From assembly GCA_005805045.1 (NCBI GenBank), contig SYNW01000107.1:1-9111 (forward strand): a stretch of 9,111 nt of DNA. The letters are read 5' to 3'. Under the pieces are notes generated by a model. That model ran no database searches and was not told where the DNA came from. It was given only the letters and a program-made list of their open reading frames with translations. Each line of letters begins with the position of its first letter. Position 1 is the first letter of the stretch. Shown in pieces: positions 1 through 7,756 of the stretch. The translations under genes were made by a program, and so were the position numbers. The stretch is from Actinomycetota bacterium. GTDB lineage: Bacteria; Actinomycetota; Acidimicrobiia; Acidimicrobiales; Ilumatobacteraceae.

Positions 1-2759
1 ATTATCTAAAAACTGCAGAAGAAATGCGCTGGTTGTTTCGCGAACAGCCGACCTCGTGCGACAACACTTTGTGGATCGCCGAGCGGGCAAAAGTAGATAT
101 TCAATTCAATGTTCCGGTCTTGCCAAATTTTCCGATTCCTGCGGGCTTCGCCGATGACCACGCTTATCTTGAACATCTGACCTGGATCGGCGCCAAACAA
201 CGCTGGGGCGAAAAGCTTGCGCCTGAAGTTGTTGAAAGAGTCGCATACGAGTTGTTGACAATCAAGACCATGGGCTTCAGTTCGTATTTCTTGATCGTTT
301 GGGACTTGGTGCATAGCGCCCGTGAAAAGTCGATTCGGGTCGGGCCTGGTCGCGGGTCGGCGGCGGGTTGTGCCGTGGCTTACTCACTGCAGATCACGGA
401 CCTCGACCCAATCAAATATGACTTGCTGTTCGAGCGCTTTTTGAATCCTGGTCGTCGGTCAATGCCAGATATCGACATGGATTTCGACTCGCGTTACCGC
501 GACGAAATGATTCGTTATGCGTCCGAAAAATATGGCCGAGACCACGTCGCACAAATCATTACTTTTGGCACGATCAAGGCGCGCAACGCTGTGCGCGACG
601 CGGCAAGAGTGCTGGATTATCCCTACAGTTTGGGCGACAAGATTGCCAAGTTGATGCCGCCAGTGGTGATGGGGCGCGACACGCCGCTCAAATATTGCTT
701 CGAAGAGGACGATCAACACAAAGACGGTTTTCGCGCCGCGAGCGACTTGAGGGCTTTTTATGAGAGCGACCCCGACGTCAAAACGATCATCAAAACGGCG
801 CGTGGATTAGAGGGCTTGAAGCGCAGTGTCGGCATTCATGCTGCCGCCGTGGTGATTACAAAAGAGAAACTCACCGAATACTTGCCGATTCAACGCAAAG
901 CCGAACCTGGCCAGCAAGCGGAGAATGCGCCAATCGTGACGCAATATGAAATGCACGCCGTTGAAGAACTCGGACTGTTGAAAATCGACATCTTAGGGTT
1001 ACGCAACCTCGACGTAATCACCGACACGAACAAAATGATCCAAGAGCTTCGGGATCCTAACTTCGATATCGACAAGGCACCTTTTGACGATGTCAAGACA
1101 TTTGAATTGCTGCGTCGCGGCGACACGATCGGGGTATTTCAACTTGAGTCACAGAATATTCGTGCCCTTGTACGCAGCATGGTGCCGGGCACGATCGACG
1201 ATTTGGCAGCGATCGTTGCTCTTTATCGTCCAGGCCCGATGGGTGCGAACATGCACAACGACTTTGCCGACTTCAAAAACGGCCGAAAATCACCGGAAAT
1301 TTTTCATCCTGACGCCCAAGATCTGTTAGGTGATACATACGGCTTGATGATCTACCAAGAGAGCATGATGCGAGTTGCGCAAAAGTTTGCCGGCTACAGC
1401 CTTGAAAAAGCTGATGATCTGCGAAAAGCATGTGGCAAAAAAAATCGTGCCGACATGAAAAAACAACGAGCTAGTTTTGAACAGGGTTGCATCGAACGTG
1501 GTTACGGTCAAGATCTTGGTGAAACTTTGTTTGATTCAATCGAAAATTTCGCCGACTACGCATTCGGCAAGAGCCACGCATATGGCTACGCATTCATCGC
1601 ATATCAAACCGCCTATCTAAAGGCGAACTATCCGATCGAGTACATCGCCTGCCTGTTGACCAGCGTCAAAGCCAGCTATGAACGGGCGGCGATTTTCTTG
1701 GCTGACGCAAGAGCCAGCAACATCACGGTAAAAACTCCAGACGTCAACACATCTGGCGTTGACTTTGTTCCAGTGCCAAGCGGCGATCAACGCGTCATCA
1801 GTTTCGGTCTTTCGGCAATTCGAAATGTGGGCGAAGCCCTGGTCAGCCAACTTGTCGAGTTTCGACGAGCGAATGGTCCGTTCACCTCGTTCTACGACTT
1901 CGCCGATCGGGCACCTGTGGCGACGCTAAACAAACGAACGGTTGAGTCGTTGATCAAAGCAGGTGCTTTTGATTCACTTGGCCACCCACGAAAAGGGCTA
2001 TTGCTGGTGTTCGAATCAATCATCGAGAACACGCTAAATCGGCGAAGAGAGCGCGATCAAGGAGTGATGAGCCTGTTTGAAAGCACGGCAGATTCGGCGT
2101 CAACCTATTCTGAGCAGATTCAAATTCCGGCGATCAACTACGAAAAGTCCGAACAGTTGAAAATTGAGCGCGAGATGCTTGGTTTGTATGTCTCCGATCA
2201 TCCACTTCGTGGGGTCGAGGGTCAGCTGCGTCGCAAGGTTGAATGCTCTTTGGCCGACCTCGAAGAAAGAGGCGATAGTGCATATCTGACGCTGGGTGGC
2301 GTGATCACCGCGGTCAACCGTAAATTCACTCGCAAGGGTGACCAAATGGCGATAATCACAATTGAAGATTTGCAGGGATCACTTGACGTCAACATTTTCC
2401 CCAAGACATATGCGAGTTATGGTCATTTGATTCAAGAAGACACGATCGTCACCGTGCGCGGACGACTGGACAAGCGTGAAGACTCGCATCTTGCATTTAA
2501 TGCGCAAGAATTGAAGATAGTCGAGCCGATGCGACCAAGTGATTTGAGCCTGCACATTGAGCTGGCGGGACGTTCTTTGTCACAAGAAGACATCGTCAAT
2601 TTACAAGAACTTTTGAAAGACCATGGTGGTCAAACCCCTGTTCAGTTGCACATGCCCGGTGGCAAGAGTTTGCGCTTGGCCCCCGAGTTCAACGTTGACA
2701 TTGACCGCGCAATCGGAGTTCTGCGCGCGTCATATGGCAACAGTGTCTATATCGGGTAG
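1..2759 (+). CDS. dnaE: DNA polymerase III alpha subunit, DnaE1-type (5' end outside window)
   Basis: Replicative polymerase subunit that extends DNA in the Pol III holoenzyme. The reading frame is open from base 3 at the left edge, and the codons before the first ATG (base 24) still encode family sequence (YLKTAEEMRWLF), so ATG 24 is not the start. About 918 residues are visible; family members have about 1160-1185, so the N-terminal PHP domain is missing. Seen in order: polymerase core with GPGRGSAAG (around base 340), the catalytic pair in PDIDMDFD (Asp codons 474-476 and 480-482), SVGIHAAAVVI (near 830), and the third likely catalytic Asp in KIDILGL (987-989). Then come FGKSHAYGYAF (near 1565), a helix-hairpin-helix segment (about 1815-1975), a degenerate clamp-binding motif (2058-2078) and an OB-fold domain (about 2280-2480). 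The motif spelling fits DnaE1 rather than mutagenic DnaE2. All visible motifs are intact and there is no frameshift. It ends in TAG, with no clear hairpin terminator behind it. Confidence 0.97.
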   Translation, partial: YLKTAEEMRWLFREQPTSCDNTLWIAERAKVDIQFNVPVLPNFPIPAGFADDHAYLEHLTWIGAKQRWGEKLAPEVVERVAYELLTIKTMGFSSYFLIVWDLVHSAREKSIRVGPGRGSAAGCAVAYSLQITDLDPIKYDLLFERFLNPGRRSMPDIDMDFDSRYRDEMIRYASEKYGRDHVAQIITFGTIKARNAVRDAARVLDYPYSLGDKIAKLMPPVVMGRDTPLKYCFEEDDQHKDGFRAASDLRAFYESDPDVKTIIKTARGLEGLKRSVGIHAAAVVITKEKLTEYLPIQRKAEPGQQAENAPIVTQYEMHAVEELGLLKIDILGLRNLDVITDTNKMIQELRDPNFDIDKAPFDDVKTFELLRRGDTIGVFQLESQNIRALVRSMVPGTIDDLAAIVALYRPGPMGANMHNDFADFKNGRKSPEIFHPDAQDLLGDTYGLMIYQESMMRVAQKFAGYSLEKADDLRKACGKKNRADMKKQRASFEQGCIERGYGQDLGETLFDSIENFADYAFGKSHAYGYAFIAYQTAYLKANYPIEYIACLLTSVKASYERAAIFLADARASNITVKTPDVNTSGVDFVPVPSGDQRVISFGLSAIRNVGEALVSQLVEFRRANGPFTSFYDFADRAPVATLNKRTVESLIKAGAFDSLGHPRKGLLLVFESIIENTLNRRRERDQGVMSLFESTADSASTYSEQIQIPAINYEKSEQLKIEREMLGLYVSDHPLRGVEGQLRRKVECSLADLEERGDSAYLTLGGVITAVNRKFTRKGDQMAIITIEDLQGSLDVNIFPKTYASYGHLIQEDTIVTVRGRLDKREDSHLAFNAQELKIVEPMRPSDLSLHIELAGRSLSQEDIVNLQELLKDHGGQTPVQLHMPGGKSLRLAPEFNVDIDRAIGVLRASYGNSVYIG

Positions 2760-2849
2760 CGCCATAAAGTTTGTTTAAATAGCGAATAAGTCAAGGCAAT
2801 CAAACTCACCATCGGAAATTGAGGATTTTGCTGGCAGACTGTAGGTGTT
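2760..2849 (+). other. Intergenic gap dnaE - 218-aa gene
   Basis: Ninety AT-leaning bases between the dnaE stop and the next start. I see no convincing hairpin terminator and no promoter with good -35/-10 spacing, although the stretch near 2767-2790 is AT-rich enough to hold one. The only clear signal is an AGGTG Shine-Dalgarno-like string at 2843-2847, unusually close to the ATG at 2850. Whether the downstream pair is read through from dnaE or has its own promoter cannot be settled here. Confidence 0.4.
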
Positions 2850-3506
2850 ATGTCGCTCGTTGTTAAGACCATAGATGCTTCGGCTCTGGTCGACTCAGAC
2901 CTTGACGATCTCGCGGCGATGGGTGGCGCCTTTGGTATCGGTGCGATTTCGAAAGCCAAAGAAGATTGGGTACTTTTCGCCAGCGCCAAACTCGACGGCA
3001 AGTTGCATGGATTCATGTTTTCGACCCTCGAGCGCATCGGCGGCACACCGTGCGTGCTTTTGGGCATGCTCAGCGTCAAGCGCACATCGAAGAGAGATCA
3101 AATTCTCAAGGGTCTGATGAGTGAGGCTTATCATCGAGCCTTGATGGCGTTCCCTGATGAAGATGTTGTGGTTGGTTCGAGGTTCGTGAGTGTCAATGCG
3201 CTTGAGGCATTCAAGTCGCTCACCGAATTGATTCCGCGACCCGATCATCGCGCCGTAGGCGAAGAAAGAGCATGGGGTAGGAGATTGGCGAGACGTTTTG
3301 GTTGTGAAGCGCAGTATGACGAGCAGTCGTTCGTCATCAAGAGCAATGGTCAAAGCGGATTTATGGATTTCGAATCATTGAAACCAGGCAAAGCACCGGC
3401 AGACGTTGCTGCTTTTTTTAAAAATGTCTCAGCAAAAAAGTCCGGTGCCCTTGTCGTGCATGGCTGGACGATGACAGAAAACTTGCTGAAACTCGGCAAA
3501 CACTAA
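2850..3506 (+). CDS. Hypothetical protein, 218 aa, possibly GNAT-like fold
   Basis: I do not recognise this protein. It is soluble-looking, with no signal peptide or membrane segment. Visible features are a glycine-rich stretch near residues 25-32 (GGAFGIGA), then an alternating pattern around residues 40-120: strand (DWVLFASAKLDG), strand (HGFMFSTLER), strand (PCVLLGMLSVKR), and a helix (ILKGLMSEAYHRALMAF) followed by VVVGSRF. That order resembles the central beta-beta-alpha-beta part of GNAT acetyltransferases, but the acetyl-CoA loop (Q/RxxGxG/A) is not evident, so this is only a fold-level guess. A basic segment follows (AWGRRLARRFGCEAQYD). The ATG start is supported by AGGTG at 2843-2847. 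The codon pattern is coherent and no overlapping frame competes. It lies 90 bp after dnaE and 9 bp before the nitroreductase, so it probably shares a transcript with the latter. Confidence 0.85.
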   Translation: MSLVVKTIDASALVDSDLDDLAAMGGAFGIGAISKAKEDWVLFASAKLDGKLHGFMFSTLERIGGTPCVLLGMLSVKRTSKRDQILKGLMSEAYHRALMAFPDEDVVVGSRFVSVNALEAFKSLTELIPRPDHRAVGEERAWGRRLARRFGCEAQYDEQSFVIKSNGQSGFMDFESLKPGKAPADVAAFFKNVSAKKSGALVVHGWTMTENLLKLGKH

Positions 3507-3515
3507 ATTTCGACT

Positions 3516-4127
3516 ATGCAGTTCGCGGACTGCGTCCGTTCGCGCAAAATGGTGCGTGCGTTTCGTCGTGATCCAGTCACGCAAGATCTTCTTGATCGAA
3601 TCGTCGAAGTTGCATCTTGGGCGCCGTCAGCAGGCAAGACGCAAGGATGGCATTTGTTGGTTCTTCAGGGTTTGCAAACTGAAAAGTTTTGGGATGTCAC
3701 TTTGCCAAAGCAGAAGCGCTCAAGTTTTCGTTGGCAGAATCTACTCGATGCACCGGTAATCGCTCTCGTTTTTGCCGACCCGCAAGCGTACTTAGATCGT
3801 TACAGCGAGCCGGACAAGTCGGCAACGAACCTAGGCAAAGAGACCGCATCTTGGCCGACGCCGTATTGGACGGTGGACGCATCGTTTGCAACCATGCAGT
3901 TGTTGCTCGCGGCGCACGACGTTGGTTTAGGGGCGTTATTTTTTGGAGTGTTCAGCGGCGAAGATCAATTGCGCGAACATTTCAAAGTTCCCCAACAGAT
4001 GCAATTGATCGGTGCGGTAGCGCTTGGTTGGCCAATCGCCGAAAAACAAGGTGACAAGGGTGCGAGTGCCAAGCGGGTTCGGCGCAAGCCTGATCAAATA
4101 ATTCATAACCAAAATTTCAGACAATAA
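3516..4127 (+). CDS. Nitroreductase-family flavoprotein
   Basis: Predicted cytoplasmic oxidoreductase of the nitroreductase superfamily, which binds FMN and usually uses NAD(P)H; the physiological substrate cannot be read from the sequence. It has 203 residues, usual for the smaller members. Family signatures: RSRKMVRAF near the N-terminus (residues 8-16, the position of the FMN-phosphate Arg cluster), WAPSAGKTQGWHLLVL (35-50, matching the usual PSxxNxQPW region, here with K-T replacing the Asn step), the helix VDASFATMQLLLAAHDVGLGALFFG (120-144, the dimer-interface LAA...GLG region), and AVALGWP (167-173, matching the family's iGyP turn). The ATG lies 9 bp after the upstream stop with no strong Shine-Dalgarno, which suggests translational coupling. 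Its TAA (4125-4127) sits beyond the stop of the opposing gene, giving an 11-bp tail-to-tail overlap. The family assignment is firm; the reaction is not. Confidence 0.9.
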   Translation: MQFADCVRSRKMVRAFRRDPVTQDLLDRIVEVASWAPSAGKTQGWHLLVLQGLQTEKFWDVTLPKQKRSSFRWQNLLDAPVIALVFADPQAYLDRYSEPDKSATNLGKETASWPTPYWTVDASFATMQLLLAAHDVGLGALFFGVFSGEDQLREHFKVPQQMQLIGAVALGWPIAEKQGDKGASAKRVRRKPDQIIHNQNFRQ

Positions 4128-6123
4128 GGGCAAGTGCCTTTTCGAGTTCGTCCACGGTGGCGGCAGGTGCACTGCACGCATAATTTTGACAGACATAAGC
4201 AAATCCTGGCCGACGATCACGCCATATTGGCGAGTCAAACGGCTCGCCGAACACCACTACGGCAGTTGGCAACCATTTATTTTTGATGTGATCGATCAAA
4301 TCTGGGCGGTGACCCGTCACGGCTATTTCGGTGATGCCTTTGTGGTGCAGGTGAACCGCAATCAGCAGGTTGCCAAATGCGCTGGGCGCTCCCGCCACAA
4401 TTTTCGTGGACAATTGCAATATCGCGAGTGCGGCCTGGCTGAACTTTGTATTTCCCGAGATGGCGCCAAGTCGCATTAAGGCATTGGCCGCCGTTGAGTT
4501 CGCCGACGGGGTTGCATTGTCGAGCAAATCTTTTTGACGGACGATCAATTGCTCGGCGTCCTGGGCGACGGTGAATAAACCACCATGATGGGCATCCCAA
4601 TGGTGGGTGATCAAATCATCGGCAACCTCCTCGGCTCGAGCGAACCAAATGGCTTTGCCGGTTGCTTCTCCAAGACGAACAAATGCATCAATCAACTGTG
4701 CAAGATCGGCAGCGAGCGCACGGTGCCGTGCTTTTGGCTGACCAGACTGTTGCCAACTTCTAAACCATCTAAACGAATCTGTATCAGGGTCTTGCACTCT
4801 GAGTTCGCGATACAAGAACTCACCATTTTGTTCGGCGATCGTCATCCAGTCGGCTCGGTTGAAAAGAGTCGAGGCTTCGACAAGCGACGCAGTCATCATC
4901 GCATTCCACTCGGTCAGAACTTTGTCGTCCAAGAGCGGTCGATTACGCAGGGCACGGGCGGCGAGAATTGTCGAACGGATTTTTTCGACAACTGCTGATC
5001 GCCTGAAGTCGCCACGATGGTTCAATCTCGTTGGAATATTTTTGCCTTCGAAGTTTCCTGCGTCCGTGATCTCGTAATAGTCAATGGCGATCTTCGCCTC
5101 TTCGGGGGGCAAGATTTCGCGTAGTTGGCTCGGGGTGAAGACATAAAAGTGACCCTCGTGCGAATGACCATTTTCATCCAGCGAGTCGGCATCTTCAGCG
5201 CTGAAAAAGCCGCCACTTGGATGTCGTAAATCACGGGCGAGATACTCGACGATTTCTTCGCAGATTTGCTTGTAGGTCTCACTCTTAAAGACAATTGCAG
5301 CGTGTGTGTATACGCGCAGCAGGAGCGCTTGGTCGTAGAGCATTTTCTCAAAGTGGGGCACCAGCCATTTTGCGTCCACGCTGTATCGTGAAAATCCGCC
5401 ACCAATATGGTCGTACATTCCACCTGACGCCATCGCGTCCAGACTCGTTGTGATGATGGTCTTGATGCTTTCGTCGGGCTTATCCAGATATTGCCGGAGA
5501 AGTAAGTCGAGGTTCATCGTGCTTGGAAACTTTGGTGCCGAGCCGAACCCACCCCATTGAGAATCGAATGCGTTGGCGAATTGTTCGCAGGCATCAGCGA
5601 TCAGATCGAAACCAGGCAACGAATCATCGGGCATGATCGCCGCAGTTCTGCCCAGCGACTCAATCAGCGCATGGATGTTGTTTTCGATGTCCGCGCGACG
5701 ATTGTGCCAAGCGTCGTCGATTGCCGTCATCAGTTTCAAAAAAGATGGTTGAGGAAAGTAAGTGCCACCGAAGAATGGCTGGCCGTCTGGGCTCATAAAA
5801 ACCGTCATCGGCCACCCGCCGCGCCCTGACATTGCCTGAACCGCGTCCATATATAAGGCATCAATATCGGGTCGCTCTTCACGATCAACTTTGATGTTGA
5901 CGAAGAGTCTGTTCATCACTTGTGCAGTTTCGAGGTCTTCGAAACATTCGTGAGCCATGACGTGACACCAGTGGCAAGCCGAGTATCCGACTGAGAGCAG
6001 AATCGGCACGTTTCGAGATCTGGCTTCGGCAAAAGCCTGTGGACCCCAACTAAACCACTCGACCGGGTTGTCTTGATGTTGGCGTAGGTATGGGCTCGTC
6101 TCTAGTGCTAATCGGTTTGGCAT
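4117..6123 (-). CDS. DUF255 / YyaL-type thioredoxin-fold protein
   Basis: Homologue of bacterial YyaL and animal SPATA20: an N-terminal thioredoxin-like DUF255 domain joined to an (alpha/alpha)6-barrel like that of N-acylglucosamine 2-epimerases. The biochemical role of the family is not established. The start chosen is the ATG at 6121-6123, since MPNRLALETSPYLRQH is the usual beginning of the family; the frame stays open upstream but would overlap the protease gene and adds no family sequence. This gives 668 residues, full length. Seen: CHWC redox motif (Cys50, Cys53), VDREERPDID (79-88), GGWPMTVF (102-109), GGTYFP (119-124), GGFGSAPKFP (191-200), DHIGGGFSRYSVD (238-250) and WLVPHFEKMLYDQ (253-265), all typical. 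There is no signal peptide, so it should be cytoplasmic. It follows the S8 protease by 19 bp, with only a weak purine stretch as ribosome binding site, and is probably the last gene of that transcript. Confidence 0.95.
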   Translation of the reverse strand: MPNRLALETSPYLRQHQDNPVEWFSWGPQAFAEARSRNVPILLSVGYSACHWCHVMAHECFEDLETAQVMNRLFVNIKVDREERPDIDALYMDAVQAMSGRGGWPMTVFMSPDGQPFFGGTYFPQPSFLKLMTAIDDAWHNRRADIENNIHALIESLGRTAAIMPDDSLPGFDLIADACEQFANAFDSQWGGFGSAPKFPSTMNLDLLLRQYLDKPDESIKTIITTSLDAMASGGMYDHIGGGFSRYSVDAKWLVPHFEKMLYDQALLLRVYTHAAIVFKSETYKQICEEIVEYLARDLRHPSGGFFSAEDADSLDENGHSHEGHFYVFTPSQLREILPPEEAKIAIDYYEITDAGNFEGKNIPTRLNHRGDFRRSAVVEKIRSTILAARALRNRPLLDDKVLTEWNAMMTASLVEASTLFNRADWMTIAEQNGEFLYRELRVQDPDTDSFRWFRSWQQSGQPKARHRALAADLAQLIDAFVRLGEATGKAIWFARAEEVADDLITHHWDAHHGGLFTVAQDAEQLIVRQKDLLDNATPSANSTAANALMRLGAISGNTKFSQAALAILQLSTKIVAGAPSAFGNLLIAVHLHHKGITEIAVTGHRPDLIDHIKNKWLPTAVVVFGEPFDSPIWRDRRPGFAYVCQNYACSAPAATVDELEKALALIV

Positions 6124-6142
6124 CTTGGATCGTTGTCCGGCG

Positions 6143-7753
6143 CTAATTTTTGGATACAACTGCGACAACGACAGTTTTACCCAATTTTTGGAAGGGAGAT
6201 TTTGCCTCGGCAAAAATTCGAAGTTTGCACGATCCACTTTGATCCGTGGTCAAAACTTTTTTTACGATTCTGCATGGACCTGAAATAACTCGGGCACTTA
6301 CGGCACCTTTCGAGGCGCTCGCCACTAATTCGCTGATGGCGATATTCATACCAACTTCTAGGGTTGTTATCGAAGTCCAGATCGCCGAAATCTTTGGTGT
6401 CGTAGTCGAAAAACGCATTTGCGGTATTCCGCCGACCGAGATCAAGGTGCTGAATCGCAAATATGTGTCGATGTCTCGTCGAACGGGCGTGTAGATATTT
6501 CTTTGCGCTTGAGGAATGGCGACACAATCAACCGGAATCGTCAAAGTTGCCTCACCCGGCGAAAGACATCGGTACCACTGCAGTCTTTCGCTTTCCGGTA
6601 TCTGAATGGTGCCACCGACTGACTCTTGACCAACTTGGCCGAGTGACGAGACAGTTGGGAAAACAACGGTGTCGGGGAAGAAGCCAAGACTTTTGAAGAT
6701 TGCGTAAGTGTCGATCAGCCCGATGCCGAATGTCGCGTCGCGTCCAGGTACGCCCAAGTCTTTCGCCGTGGCGATGATTACTTCTCGAACTTGTTGGGCG
6801 TCAAAATTTGGTCGAGCACTGAATACCAGTGCGGCAACTCCGCTGACGAATGCGGCGGCCATCGAAGTGCCGCTCATGTTGATGTACGGCTCGCTGGCAC
6901 CCGCACATCTGCGGGATGTATCCACGCTCGCATTGCTGCGAATCGTTGAACAGATGTTGATGCCTGGCGCAGAGATGTCGATGTAGGTTCCGCGTTGCGC
7001 GAATGATGGTGAGTTCATTGTTTGGTCTATTGCCGTGACGGCAAGGGTCAAATCGTTGCCGGCGGGGTAGGTGATATCGGCTTGGGGGCCTGCATTTCCT
7101 GCTGCGGCGACGACGAGGATTCCTTTGCTGGCCGCATACTCAAGTGCTAATTGCAGACCATTGGTTTGAATTTTGCCACCAAGTGAAAGATTGATCACCT
7201 TTACCCCCTGATCAGATGCATATCTGATCGCCAGAGCGAGATCACTTTCAGACCCGTCACCGCGCGAGTCAAGAACTCGAATCGGCAGAATCTGCGCGTT
7301 CGGGGCAACTCCGGCGATGCCAATGTCATTGTTGTTTTGAGCGGCGATTATTCCGGCGACATGGGTTCCGTGCCCGATTGTGTCGACATCGTCGGCGCCG
7401 TCAGTCACCCGACCCCTGATTATTGATCGTCCGGGCAAAAGATTTTGAGTCAAGTCCGGATTCGGTCCAGAACCAGAATCTATGACCGCCACGATCACGC
7501 CAGATCCCGTTGAGTGTGGCCAGACTTCGCTGATGTTCGCGGCTTGTAGACCCCACTGGTCGTCAAATGCCAAATCTCTGCCTTGCTTTTTTATCGGCAT
7601 GTCGACTGGCGCGATCGCGGAAAAATTTTCGACTTGGTGACTGACTGTTGACGCTCTGAGCGTGGGCACAACCATCAAAGAGTTGCCAAGAACTGCAATG
7701 CAAACAATCCGAACTAGATGTCGAATAGTAATTCTGTCTTTTGAATCTTTCAA
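6143..7753 (-). CDS. Secreted subtilisin-like serine protease (S8 family)
   Basis: Exported peptidase of the subtilase family, 536 residues. The start is TTG (7751-7753): it lies 3 bp after the fabI stop, has an AGGTG ribosome binding site 8 nt upstream, and supplies a Sec signal peptide. That peptide has a basic N-region (RITIRHLVR), a hydrophobic core (IVCIAVLGNSLMVV) and likely cleavage after LRA (residue 34); the next in-frame ATG would remove it. The triad is complete: Asp92 in AVIDSGSG, His128 in GHGTHVAG, Ser297 in GTSMA, plus oxyanion Asn220 in AAAGN. After GTSMAA the usual Pro is Ala. Only about 29 residues separate the predicted cleavage site from the catalytic domain, too few for an I9 inhibitor prodomain. 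Residues 380-450 resemble an Ig-like repeat (QWYRC ... DCVAI) and 470-535 a second beta module (GPCRI ... GSCKLRIFAEA) as found in actinobacterial surface proteins. No C-terminal anchor is seen, so it is probably released. Confidence 0.94.
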   Translation of the reverse strand: MKDSKDRITIRHLVRIVCIAVLGNSLMVVPTLRASTVSHQVENFSAIAPVDMPIKKQGRDLAFDDQWGLQAANISEVWPHSTGSGVIVAVIDSGSGPNPDLTQNLLPGRSIIRGRVTDGADDVDTIGHGTHVAGIIAAQNNNDIGIAGVAPNAQILPIRVLDSRGDGSESDLALAIRYASDQGVKVINLSLGGKIQTNGLQLALEYAASKGILVVAAAGNAGPQADITYPAGNDLTLAVTAIDQTMNSPSFAQRGTYIDISAPGINICSTIRSNASVDTSRRCAGASEPYINMSGTSMAAAFVSGVAALVFSARPNFDAQQVREVIIATAKDLGVPGRDATFGIGLIDTYAIFKSLGFFPDTVVFPTVSSLGQVGQESVGGTIQIPESERLQWYRCLSPGEATLTIPVDCVAIPQAQRNIYTPVRRDIDTYLRFSTLISVGGIPQMRFSTTTPKISAIWTSITTLEVGMNIAISELVASASKGAVSARVISGPCRIVKKVLTTDQSGSCKLRIFAEAKSPFQKLGKTVVVAVVSKN

Positions 7754-7756
7754 CGA

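Noticed and set aside
1..2759. Mutagenic DnaE2 (ImuC-type) polymerase
   Set aside because: Motif wording around the catalytic aspartates, the OB-fold and the retained though altered clamp motif fit DnaE1, and no imuA/imuB genes are nearby.
2760..2849. Rho-independent terminator or small RNA after dnaE
   Set aside because: I could not find a stable GC-rich hairpin followed by a T run, nor any RNA gene signature.
4585..4998. A 137-codon open frame on the + strand inside the DUF255 gene
   Set aside because: It lies antisense to a full-length, motif-rich family protein, shows no family motif of its own and has no ribosome binding site; it is a shadow frame.
6124..6237. A longer N-terminus for the DUF255 protein starting at 6237
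   Set aside because: The extra 38 residues overlap the protease gene and do not resemble the family; MPNRLALETSPYLRQ is the normal beginning.
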